The notes under the pieces were generated by a model, which was not told the DNA's origin, made no database searches, and worked only from the letters and a program-made list of their open reading frames with translations. From contig JACPHN010000110.1 of the NCBI GenBank assembly GCA_016188575.1, positions 59,882 through 123,881 on the forward strand: 64,000 bases of DNA. Reading direction: 5' to 3'. This DNA comes from Candidatus Schekmanbacteria bacterium (lineage in GTDB: Bacteria; CSSED10-310; JACPHN01). A program made the translations under genes and the position numbers. Shown piece by piece: positions 28,521-36,899 of this stretch. Each line of letters begins with the position of its first letter. The stretch's first letter is position 1.

Positions 28521-29375
28521 TTACGGCATCACCTTGTCTCTTGTGGCCGCCAGAACGCGGGTGCCCTCGACCACCTCTCCAAGCAGAGCGCGCCGCAATA
28601 ACCCAGGCACTCGCCCATCAGCAATCAGGGAGGGGATTCCCTTGCCAGCGAGCGCGAGCGCGGTCTCGACGCGCAGCCGCATTCCGCCTGTGACATCGGT
28701 GCCACTCGCTCCCCCGACGGCGCCCAGCAGCTCCACTACCGCCGCGCCGGGCCGCAGCTCTCGGAGCGTTTCTCCGTCGGCGCCGTAGACGCCCGCCGTT
28801 TCTCCGAGCCACACGAGCTCCCGCACGTGTGCTCCGGCCTGCGTCAGACATTCCGCAAAGGCGGAGAGCACCTGTTCGGTCGAGCAGATCGCGGCACCTT
28901 GTCGCCGATCCATCACGACGTCGCCGTACACAAGCGGCAACAATCCCGCGCGCAGCGCTCCTAGCAGCGCCTCGCTCGACACCGCGTACGATCTTCCGCA
29001 ATCCGTCACCAGCAAGCTCGAAGGCGCCAGCGAAAATACGGGCAACCCTGTCGCCACGAAGGCTCGCCGCACGAGGTTGTGCAGAACTGACGCCTCTTCT
29101 TGGGTTTGCGACACCCCGAGCAACTGTTCCGGGTCGCCGCGCAACCCCCCCTGAATTCCCGCTCGGGCCGCGGCTTCATGGCCAAACGACCCGCTGCCAT
29201 GTCCGATCAGGATAGACGCCTCGCTCCGCGGCCCCGCTTCCGCTACCTCGCGCGCCAGGCGGAAGATCGTGTCCTCTCGGGCCGTGCGTGCTCGCCGCTT
29301 ATCCGTGATCAGGCTGCCGCCGAGCTTCACGAAGATCACCTCGCCTACTTCGAGTCCCCGCCAGTCAGCGCGCAT
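28521..29375 (-). CDS. isopentenyl phosphate kinase
   Basis: The 284-residue protein belongs to the amino-acid-kinase fold. VIFVKLGGSLITDK holds the nucleotide-binding Gly-rich strand and GHGSGSFGHEAA the loop with the catalytic His typical of isopentenyl phosphate kinases. Other conserved points are VYGDVVMDRR, ICSTEQVL and DVTGGMRLRVETAL. The enzyme phosphorylates isopentenyl phosphate to isopentenyl diphosphate, the last step of the archaeal-type or alternative mevalonate route. Its ATG shares one base with the decarboxylase stop (TGATG), showing translational coupling. Glutamate 5-kinase-like members were considered, but the SFGH motif and neighbours favour this call. Confidence 0.82.
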   Translation of the reverse strand: MRADWRGLEVGEVIFVKLGGSLITDKRRARTAREDTIFRLAREVAEAGPRSEASILIGHGSGSFGHEAAARAGIQGGLRGDPEQLLGVSQTQEEASVLHNLVRRAFVATGLPVFSLAPSSLLVTDCGRSYAVSSEALLGALRAGLLPLVYGDVVMDRRQGAAICSTEQVLSAFAECLTQAGAHVRELVWLGETAGVYGADGETLRELRPGAAVVELLGAVGGASGTDVTGGMRLRVETALALAGKGIPSLIADGRVPGLLRRALLGEVVEGTRVLAATRDKVMP

Positions 29376-30379
29376 CAGAACAGATCCCTCGCCCGCGTGT
29401 CGGGGCCGTTGCCAACCCGATCCCGGATGAGATATGCCACGCCGGGAACCGCCTCGAGATGTTCCGCTACCCTTGGTTCGTCCTCGGGCGGGCAGATCAC
29501 GTGGACGTTTGCTCCCGCATCCAGAGTCGCGTATGCCGCCAGACCGGCGTCGCGCAGGTCGCGGACTGCGCTCAATACCGATAGCGTTGCGGGTTTCCAG
29601 TAGAAGATAGGCGGCCGCGACGTCAGCGCCATGACGTGCAGGTCAATGGCCTCCTCTTCGAGAACCGGCCCCAGCGCCGCGATCGAGCACCCGATAATCG
29701 CCGCTCGGACCTGCGCAAGGCGATCAAAAACGAGCTCCTGGCGCGTCGCAAAGTAGGGGCTCGACACCGCTCTCGCGTGCCCCTCGCGAGAGGAGACTCG
29801 CTTCTCGGTGATCTCCACCACGGCAATGACATCGCGCAGATCCCAGTGGTCCCGCCCCGCGATTACCCGCGCGAAACAGCGATCGTCGCTGTCGCTGGCA
29901 GGCCATTCCACGTAGCCTCCGAACACAGAGCGCGCTGCCGAGCCGGCGCCGCTGGAGCGCGCCAGCGCGGATAGCTCCCACCCCTGCAAGTCCAGGCCCA
30001 TCGCGCTGGTCGCTGCCATCGTCAGCGCAGCAAAGCCGGACGCTGATGACGCCAAACCAGTTCCTGACGGGAAGCTGTTTTTCGTGGCGACCCGAAAGGC
30101 ACCTTTCAAGTCCGCAAACTCCCGGAGCCGATCGAGCTGGTCCACGATCCCTCGTGCAAATGCCTCGGGCGGCTTTCGCGGCTCGGCGTCGTCGCGCAGC
30201 CACCACACCTCATCCGTGCGCGCCAGCGGATCGTACTCGGCCGTGCAGATGCTGTGGCACACCGACAGGGTCATCGAAATGGACTGCTGGTAGGGGATCG
30301 CCTTGTCGAGATCGCGAGCACCCCAGTACTTCACGAAGGCGATGTTCGCGGGGGCCCGGACCGTCACTTTGCGCGGCAC
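29375..30379 (-). CDS. mevalonate diphosphate or mevalonate 5-phosphate decarboxylase (GHMP family)
   Basis: The 334-residue GHMP-superfamily protein has the decarboxylase landmarks. The N-terminus is ANIAFVKYWGARDLDKAIPYQQSISMTL, where family members have 'apsNIAliKYWGKrd...P...SlS.tl'. The phosphate loop is SFPSGTGLASSASGFAAL and the catalytic Asp region is ATLDAGANVHVIC (family DAGPN). The enzyme makes isopentenyl diphosphate from mevalonate diphosphate, or isopentenyl phosphate from mevalonate phosphate. With an isopentenyl phosphate kinase directly downstream and no phosphomevalonate kinase nearby, the monophosphate substrate is attractive but unproven. GTG start directly abuts the mevalonate kinase TAA. 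Confidence 0.85.
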   Translation of the reverse strand: MPRKVTVRAPANIAFVKYWGARDLDKAIPYQQSISMTLSVCHSICTAEYDPLARTDEVWWLRDDAEPRKPPEAFARGIVDQLDRLREFADLKGAFRVATKNSFPSGTGLASSASGFAALTMAATSAMGLDLQGWELSALARSSGAGSAARSVFGGYVEWPASDSDDRCFARVIAGRDHWDLRDVIAVVEITEKRVSSREGHARAVSSPYFATRQELVFDRLAQVRAAIIGCSIAALGPVLEEEAIDLHVMALTSRPPIFYWKPATLSVLSAVRDLRDAGLAAYATLDAGANVHVICPPEDEPRVAEHLEAVPGVAYLIRDRVGNGPDTRARDLF

Positions 30380-31573
30380 TTATCGGGTCTCCTTTCGCAG
30401 CCCATCGGCACCAATGCTGACTTCGTAGCGCTGACAAGCGGAGAGAAAGCCCCAGGCATCGACCTCGGCAGGGTCCGGATGATAGACGATCATCGATCCG
30501 GCTGCGGCACCTGTCAGCGCTCCTGCACCTGAAACCTTCGCTGCCCCACCACGGCGCTCAATTTCGCGAATCAGCTCCTGCACCGGTCGCGGCACCACGC
30601 CGATGGTTTCCAGGCACGCCTCGTAGTCGCGAATTAGCTCCAGCATCGTCTCGCTGTTCTCCGCCCTCCGCTCGAGCTCTTCGCGTAGCGCGACAACGTC
30701 TTCGCGCATGCGCTCGAGCGTGTTTTCCATGAGCTCCGGATTCTCGGTGGCTCGCTGCCTCACCGCCGCGACTACCGTTCCAGTCGTTTCTGCGGGACAA
30801 CCCGTGTTGTAGATTCTGATCTTGCCGAGCACCGGTGACGCCGCCTGAATCCGTTCCGCCGCCACTGTGTGCAGTGCTTCCCGCTGCGCCCACACGATTC
30901 CGCCCAGCAGGATCGTCGTGTGGTCGACGCCCGACGGAAAACCGTGCTGCCTTCTCTCAACGTCGAGCGCAATTCTCCCGACGCGATTGATGTCCAAGTC
31001 CAGGCCCCGGTGAACCAGGTACCCGCCGGACAAGGCTACGGCCATCGCGGCGGAGCTTCCGAAGCCCGCCCCGACCGGCAACTCGGAGTCGACACGCACG
31101 GACAATCCCGGGCCTTGCTCCTCGCCCAGGAAGAGCGCCGCCTCGCCCAATGCGATCTTCACCGCGTGTGCGGGATCGCTGCCGCGGACCACCGCGAAAC
31201 GCTCCGGGGTCGGTTCGTGAACGTACGCATTCCAGCGGTCACGGGTGCTCCGGCAATGCCGCATCAGCTCCGGCCATGTGACCTCTTGCGTCAACGCGAG
31301 TTGTGGCAGCTCGATGTGCAGCCCGCCGTCAGCGCGCGGAGAGAAGGTCGCCTGGAGCCGCAAGTCGACGGTGGCGACGAGCGCCGGGCGATTGTACACC
31401 GCGGCGTGGTCACCCATAAGGATGAGCTTGCCCGGAGCCGACACGACCGTTTTGGGCGCTTCGGCCGTTGCGCTCTTTTTCCCAGTGGCCCCGGGTCCGC
31501 GGCTGTGCTCGGCCTCGTCGTGACGCGCTTGTCCGCTGCTCATCCTCACTTCTGTCTCCGGTTGGGTGTCCAC
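30380..31573 (-). CDS. mvk: mevalonate kinase
   Basis: The 397-residue GHMP kinase has an extra N-terminal 45 residues, then SAPGKLILMGDHAAVYNRPAL (GHMP motif 1), ELPVGAGFGSSAAMAVAL (ATP phosphate loop, motif 2) and KVSGAGALTGAAAGSMIVY (motif 3). The motif order and 'GEHAVVYGxPAL'-like start are typical of mevalonate kinases, which phosphorylate mevalonate at C5. GTG 31573 has AGGTGG upstream; ATG 31543 would remove ten residues. First gene of the isoprenoid trio. HMG-CoA synthase and reductase and IPP isomerase are not in the window. Confidence 0.87.
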   Translation of the reverse strand: MDTQPETEVRMSSGQARHDEAEHSRGPGATGKKSATAEAPKTVVSAPGKLILMGDHAAVYNRPALVATVDLRLQATFSPRADGGLHIELPQLALTQEVTWPELMRHCRSTRDRWNAYVHEPTPERFAVVRGSDPAHAVKIALGEAALFLGEEQGPGLSVRVDSELPVGAGFGSSAAMAVALSGGYLVHRGLDLDINRVGRIALDVERRQHGFPSGVDHTTILLGGIVWAQREALHTVAAERIQAASPVLGKIRIYNTGCPAETTGTVVAAVRQRATENPELMENTLERMREDVVALREELERRAENSETMLELIRDYEACLETIGVVPRPVQELIREIERRGGAAKVSGAGALTGAAAGSMIVYHPDPAEVDAWGFLSACQRYEVSIGADGLRKETR

Positions 31574-31825
31574 CGCGGTTCCACCTGAGGATACAGGCGC
31601 ACCCCCTGTTGTTTCAACTCCCGTCGCCGACGTCAGGGGTGTTCCCTGTCGGCACTGTGCATTTCCCTGATAGCCGTGCTGCGGCCGCGCTCGGGCCGCA
31701 ACGAGAAGCGCTTCATAGCGCCGTCACGCCGCATTTGCCAGCGGCTCAATCGTTGGCATGCCCGTTGCTTCCGTCGCAGCCAGATTCAGAGCTCGCATCC
31801 CTCGCACACACAAAGGAGCCCGACC

Positions 31826-33439
31826 ATGACCGCACCGATCCACTCGACAATCCGCAACTGGCACCTCCGCGCGATCGATGATCCCCGACACCCGCGGGAC
31901 CGCGCACCACAGTCCGGCGGCATCTCGCCGGTCGGGTCGCCCTCCCACGCAGCGGACGGCTACGAGGACTTCCGAACAGCCGGCGCGAGGGGGGCGACCG
32001 GCAGCGACGTCTTCTCCGAGGACGACTTGAGGACCCGCGCCGCCGGCGCCTCCGCCACTGCCGGCTGGCATGTCGCGGCCGAGGGAGTGGCGGGCAGGCT
32101 GAGCGCGTGGGCGCAGCAGGCCGGAGTCGACCTTGCACGCGTCGCCGCGGGCGATGAGTCGGAGGCGTCCAGATTGAGCCAGGCAGTAGCTCAGGGTGTC
32201 GCTCGGGAAGCGTTGCCGGGAGCCGTCAAGGACTGGCTGTACGACGGTGTCGATCTGGGCGGCGTGGTTGGGGGAGATGAACGCGAGCAGGCGCGGCTCG
32301 TGCAGCACGTATTGACTTCAGCTCTGCAGCGCCGGATGCCCGCCGCCGCGCGGGGCTGGCTCCCCCAAGACATGGACTTCCGCAAGCTGATCGACGGTGA
32401 CCGGGAGGAGTGGCGCCGCGTCGGGCATGATCTGGCCAACAAGGTCGCATCGCAGATGGCCACGGAAGCGCTTGGCACCGGGCTTCCCGCAAACATTGAT
32501 TGGGTCGCCCTTGCCCAAGGTGACCAGGCCCAGACAGAATCTCTGGCCTCGCACCTTGCCAATCGGGCACTGGCGGAGACCGCCTTCGGCGAATCCGGCT
32601 ACCGTCTAGGGTACTCCGACGGTCGGGTCAGCGTGGGGAAGCGCGGTGGCAGCTCCACCGGCACCCAGATGGCGCCTTACGGCTCGAGCGGTGAGACGCT
32701 GTGGGAACGGACAGACTGGCACGATTTTGCGGAAACGCGCAAGCGAGGCCACGATGAGACGCTCGGCGACTATGTACTGGCGGGCAAGAGCCGCTACGGT
32801 GCTGCTACCCGCACCTATCGCGATAGCGGAGGGGGGCGACTGACCTACGGCGTCGAGGGCTTTGCCGGGGTCGAGGGAGAATACAACTTCGCCGCGCGCA
32901 AGCATGCAGGCGAAATCGACGGCCGCGACGTGATTCTCGAAACTCAGGGCGGGATCCATGGGCAAGCGGGAATCACCGGGCGCGCCGAGGTGAGCGCTGC
33001 GGCCGGGCAGGACGGCGTCGGCCTTCATGCCGGCGCCGAGGTCTTTGCCGGCGCCGAGGTCGGAATCCATGGGCGCACCGATGTCACCGTCGGCGACTAT
33101 CATATCGGTGCCGTCCAGGGAAGCGCGGCCGGGCGGGCTGGCATCGGTGCCGGCGCCCGCGCCGACGTCGGCTACCACAACGGCAAGCTCAGTTTCGACT
33201 ATGGCGCCGGCGTCACCTATGGACTCGGCTTCGACTATTCCTACGGAGTTGAGATCGATACTCGCGAAATCAAGCGGATGGCCGAGGAGGAGGGTTGGGA
33301 CGACGCCTCACTGGCGGTGCTGCAGGCCGGGCACATGGCACTCGTCGAGGCTCCTGCCGAACAGCTCACCGACGGGCTCCGGCGCGGTACGGAAAAAATC
33401 AATGACAAGCTCAGCAGCTCGCTGCGTAAGCTCTTCTAG
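31826..33439 (+). CDS. modular protein: four ~41-residue repeats plus a Gly/Ala-rich beta region
   Basis: I do not recognise this 537-residue protein. ATG 31826 follows AAAGGAG. After a Gly/Pro/His-rich start there are four degenerate repeats of about 41 residues (about 95–255) with a shared pattern: W or L, 'D[LFW]..[VL]..GD..E..RL...' then a helix ending 'LP'; for example GVDLARVAAGDESEASRL and GVDLGGVVGGDEREQARL. From about 332 to 475 the sequence alternates small and charged residues (GIHGQAGITGRAEVSAAAGQ, GAEVFAGAEVGIHGRTDV), like long beta arrays or glycine-zipper regions in toxins and effectors. There is no signal peptide. A secreted effector or toxin is possible. The TPR gene 14 bases downstream is probably cotranscribed. 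Confidence 0.6.
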   Translation: MTAPIHSTIRNWHLRAIDDPRHPRDRAPQSGGISPVGSPSHAADGYEDFRTAGARGATGSDVFSEDDLRTRAAGASATAGWHVAAEGVAGRLSAWAQQAGVDLARVAAGDESEASRLSQAVAQGVAREALPGAVKDWLYDGVDLGGVVGGDEREQARLVQHVLTSALQRRMPAAARGWLPQDMDFRKLIDGDREEWRRVGHDLANKVASQMATEALGTGLPANIDWVALAQGDQAQTESLASHLANRALAETAFGESGYRLGYSDGRVSVGKRGGSSTGTQMAPYGSSGETLWERTDWHDFAETRKRGHDETLGDYVLAGKSRYGAATRTYRDSGGGRLTYGVEGFAGVEGEYNFAARKHAGEIDGRDVILETQGGIHGQAGITGRAEVSAAAGQDGVGLHAGAEVFAGAEVGIHGRTDVTVGDYHIGAVQGSAAGRAGIGAGARADVGYHNGKLSFDYGAGVTYGLGFDYSYGVEIDTREIKRMAEEEGWDDASLAVLQAGHMALVEAPAEQLTDGLRRGTEKINDKLSSSLRKLF

Positions 33440-33453
33440 AAAGGGACTACACC

Positions 33454-34344
33454 ATGGCCACGTCGACTGCGCTCTCTCCACAGCTCGTACCGCCGCCGGC
33501 ACCCACAAGCCGCGGACGGCCCCACATGCAGACCGCGTTCCGGCCGCGGCGCTCTGCTCAACTCTCCTCGGCGGAAGCCCTGATTGCCGCCGCCCAGCGC
33601 GAGCTCATGCGGCCCGAAGTGGCCTCCTGGGCTACAGAGGGCGCCGCCGCTGACGTGCGTAAGGCAGCCCTCGAGGCCGCGGTCTTCAATCTCAACAAGG
33701 GACTGCGGCGCGATCCCTTCCACGCACTCGGCCACGCGCTTCGCGGAGTGATCCTGATGATGAACGAGCAGTACCTGCGGGCCGAGGAAAGCCTGGCACG
33801 AGCGGCGGTCCTGGACCCGGCGCTGGTCATGGCCCGCTACAATCTCGGATGCTGCCTCGCCGACCAGGGCCGATTCGCGGAGGCGGCGGAAGCTTTCCGC
33901 GCTGTCGTTACTCTGGAGCCGGATAACTACTCGGCCTACTGCAACCTCGGATCAGCGCTCGCGGAAAGCGGCAAGCCTGGTCAAGCAGTCAGTGCCTTGT
34001 TGACGGCTTTGCAGCTTAATCCCGCGCACCTACGCTCCGCCCTGGTGCTGGGTGAGGCATTCTTCCGCTGCGGCCAGGTTGAGGCGGCAGAGCGCACCTA
34101 CCTGGAAGCCGCCATGCACGTTCCCGAGGCGCTGAAAGTCCCCTTGCTCGAACGCCTGTTGCAGCTCTACGCCGCGTCTGATCGCCTTGCGGACGCCACT
34201 GCCGCCGCGCAGCGGATCGTCGCCTTGCGCGGCACCGCCGCCGACTACCGGACCCACGCCGACCTCGCGGCTGCTAGCAGGCGCCAGAGCAGCGGGCGCC
34301 AGAGCTCCTCGAAGAGCGCTCGCAGGTCCCTCATTTGCACGTGA
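33454..34344 (+). CDS. TPR-repeat protein
   Basis: The 296-residue protein has a Pro/Arg-rich N-terminus without a signal peptide and about five tetratricopeptide repeats, for example HALRGVILMMNEQYLRAEESLARA, MARYNLGCCLADQGRFAEAAEAF and AYCNLGSALAESGKPGQAV. The last residues are Ser/Gln/Arg-rich. It follows the modular repeat protein by 14 bases and could be its partner or chaperone, as TPR proteins often are for secreted substrates; that is only context. The final 14 bases overlap the end of the convergent Ser/Thr kinase gene. Confidence 0.8.
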   Translation: MATSTALSPQLVPPPAPTSRGRPHMQTAFRPRRSAQLSSAEALIAAAQRELMRPEVASWATEGAAADVRKAALEAAVFNLNKGLRRDPFHALGHALRGVILMMNEQYLRAEESLARAAVLDPALVMARYNLGCCLADQGRFAEAAEAFRAVVTLEPDNYSAYCNLGSALAESGKPGQAVSALLTALQLNPAHLRSALVLGEAFFRCGQVEAAERTYLEAAMHVPEALKVPLLERLLQLYAASDRLADATAAAQRIVALRGTAADYRTHADLAAASRRQSSGRQSSSKSARRSLICT

Positions 34345-36826
34345 TTTCTATCGTGGCCTTGTGCGCGTGAGCGATGGGAGTGCCATCCGTGGTTGCCGGT
34401 TCGTACTTCCATCGCTCCACGGCTCTGAGCGCCGCTCGATCCAAAACCGCATTGAGCGATTTCTCGATCTTGACGTCCTTGACCGCACCCGTCTCCGCCA
34501 CCACGAACGAGAGCTCGATCGTTCCCTGATGCCGCAGGCGCCGAGAAAGTTCCGGACACTCGGGGTCGCTCTTCTCGCGGAGCCGCGGAGGTATGATGCG
34601 CGGGGCAACCGGCGCCAGCCGCGCAGTGGGCTGTGCCAATCCCTGCTCCACGGCAGGCTTCACCGCCGTGGTCGCCGCGGGCGGCGTGGCGGCGGCCGCC
34701 GCATTCTCCGGAGACCTGTCCAGCGTAACGAGCACGCTCTCGACCTCATCCCGTTCGAGCTGCACCTTCCGCGCGGCCGTGACGTAGCCCTGCTTCGAGA
34801 TTCGCACCGTATAGGCGCCTGCCTCGGTCTTGCCTAGCTTGGCCGGAGTCATGCCGACGGCGCTCTCATTCAAGTAGACGCGAGCCCCGTCTGGCACTGA
34901 GTTTACGACGATGGTGCCAACGCCCCCAAGCGGATCCAACTCCATTTGCACGACATTGTGCTCGCCTTTCTTGAGCTCAACGGTAGTTTCCTTGGAGCGA
35001 TACCCGCCCTTTTCGATAGTCAGGGTCAACCTCTCCGGCTCGAGGTTGGGTAGGACAAGCGGCGTGACTCCCTTATCCTCGCCGTTAATCTTGACAGTGG
35101 CCCCATGCGGCACGGATGCCACGACAAGCGTCGCCTTGCCGGCCAACGGCGTCGGCTGATCGAAGGTTGGTTCGGGCGTCGCGACTTCTGCCGGGGCAAG
35201 CTCATCTTGCGGCGGTGCCGGCCGCACGGCACTCGCGTCCGGAGTAGGCTGCCCCGGTACTGGTTCCTGCTCACCACCAAAGATGAGCATCGCTGCCGCG
35301 ACCAGCGCGATCACGACGGCCGCAACCAGGAGCGGAGTTTTCGCTCCTGCCCGCCGGGCCTTGCTTTCCGGCGCAACCTCGGCGCCAATGGAGCTCGTTT
35401 CGGCGGTGCTGACCGCGGCGACCACCTCGGCCGCGACATCCTTGCTCGTGCCTGGTGCGGCGGACCGAAGTTCTGTTGGGAGAGGTTCCGGCATCGCCGC
35501 TGGTGCCGCCGCGGGAGCTCGCGTTTCCATTTCCTCGGGCTCACTACGGGACGCCGGCCGCGGTACGGACACCTCGGGCGCCGCAGCAGGAGGCACCTTC
35601 TTGCTGCCGCCCGAGGTGCCAGCTCGGGTCATTTCTTCGCGAGCGGCTTGTACGATGGGCGCGACCCGTTGGGCGGCCGCCGCGCGAGCTCCCTTTGCCA
35701 CCGCCTTCCCGCCGGCGGGCCGCGCGGGCTCCTCACCAAACGCTTCTGCAAAGGCCGTATCCAGCTCATCCTCGAGCAAGGAGTCGTTCTCGTCCTCCCA
35801 GAAATCTGGCACCGGGGGCTTTGCCGCTACCGGAGCACTTTCTCCCAGGCCCACTGTGTCTAGACCCATCGCCTGCTCGTCGACCGGCTCGGCCTGCTCG
35901 GCGTCTTCGGCCCCTTGCTCTTCCTTTTCATCGCTCTCAAGGTCTCCGTCATCGCCAGCGCCTCGGGCGACGGAGAAGTCTTCGAGCGGCGCCTGATATT
36001 CGTACAGCAGCGGGCTCAACGAGGCGACGAGCTCCTGGGCCGACTGGTACCGATCCTGCGGCTCTTTGGCAAGAGCCTTGGCAAACGTCTCGCTCACCCG
36101 TTTCGGTAGCAGCCCGTACTGCTCGATCCCCTCGGGGATCTGCGGCGGCTTGCCGACGATGTTCATCAACACGGCCGTGAAGGTGCTCCCGGAGAACGGC
36201 TGCTTCCCCGTGACGATCTCAAAGGCGATCACACCCAAAGAAAAGAGATCGGCTCTGTGGTCGACGCGCTCTCCCCGAGCCTGCTCCGGCGCGATGTAGT
36301 TCGGGGTGCCCAGGAAAGTCCCCGTGCCGGTCATGTTGCTGCCCTGCACCCGCGCGATGCCGAAGTCGACGATCTTCACCTGGAAAGACTCGGAAACCAT
36401 GATGTTTTGCGGCTTCAGGTCGCGGTGAACGACACCGTTGCGGTGGGCGTAGTCGAGCGCCACGGCGATACCGTTGAGAATCGACCAGATCTGCTCCCGT
36501 CCAAAGCGTTTTCCCTTTTTCAGAAAATGGGAAAGCGGCGCGCCGCGCACGAACTCCATGGCGATGAACGGGAGGCCCTCGTGCTCGCCCACGTCGTAAA
36601 CCGTGACGATGTTCGGGTGCGCCAGCCCGCCGGCAGCACGGGCTTCATTGTTGAATCGCTTTGAGAATTCCGTGAACTCCGGCGAGCCGTCCGCCACGCC
36701 GGGGCGGATCGTTTTGATCGCGACATCACGGCCGATGAGCGTATCCTTTCCCAGGTAGACCACGCCCATGCCCCCCTGGCCGATTTTGGTCACGATTTCG
36801 TATCGACCGATATGCGTGGGCTGCAT
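34331..36826 (-). CDS. Ser/Thr protein kinase with two PEGA domains and a TonB-type C-terminus
   Basis: The 831-residue protein starts with an eukaryote-like Ser/Thr kinase: glycine loop GQGGMGVVY (16–24), catalytic Lys in VAIKTI, HRDLKPQN near 131, DFGIA, and activation segment TPNYIAPEQ. A long disordered Pro/Ala/Glu region leads to a single membrane helix near 495–515 (LLVAAVVIALVAAAMLIF). Outside the membrane come two PEGA domains (SVPHGATVKINGEDKGVTPL and SVPDGARVYLNESAVGMTP), then a TonB C-terminal-like domain (about 747–830: GTIELSFVVAETGAVKDVKI, LRAVERWKYEPAT). The cytoplasmic kinase and the periplasmic cell-wall or TonB-like modules suggest envelope sensing. The combination is unusual. 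Confidence 0.88.
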   Translation of the reverse strand: MQPTHIGRYEIVTKIGQGGMGVVYLGKDTLIGRDVAIKTIRPGVADGSPEFTEFSKRFNNEARAAGGLAHPNIVTVYDVGEHEGLPFIAMEFVRGAPLSHFLKKGKRFGREQIWSILNGIAVALDYAHRNGVVHRDLKPQNIMVSESFQVKIVDFGIARVQGSNMTGTGTFLGTPNYIAPEQARGERVDHRADLFSLGVIAFEIVTGKQPFSGSTFTAVLMNIVGKPPQIPEGIEQYGLLPKRVSETFAKALAKEPQDRYQSAQELVASLSPLLYEYQAPLEDFSVARGAGDDGDLESDEKEEQGAEDAEQAEPVDEQAMGLDTVGLGESAPVAAKPPVPDFWEDENDSLLEDELDTAFAEAFGEEPARPAGGKAVAKGARAAAAQRVAPIVQAAREEMTRAGTSGGSKKVPPAAAPEVSVPRPASRSEPEEMETRAPAAAPAAMPEPLPTELRSAAPGTSKDVAAEVVAAVSTAETSSIGAEVAPESKARRAGAKTPLLVAAVVIALVAAAMLIFGGEQEPVPGQPTPDASAVRPAPPQDELAPAEVATPEPTFDQPTPLAGKATLVVASVPHGATVKINGEDKGVTPLVLPNLEPERLTLTIEKGGYRSKETTVELKKGEHNVVQMELDPLGGVGTIVVNSVPDGARVYLNESAVGMTPAKLGKTEAGAYTVRISKQGYVTAARKVQLERDEVESVLVTLDRSPENAAAAATPPAATTAVKPAVEQGLAQPTARLAPVAPRIIPPRLREKSDPECPELSRRLRHQGTIELSFVVAETGAVKDVKIEKSLNAVLDRAALRAVERWKYEPATTDGTPIAHAHKATIEITCK

Positions 36827-36899
36827 GGGTCTACTCGTCCTCGGGATCGATCATGTACCGCCGCGGCAACACTCGCCCCTGGCCGCAAAGCACATACAT

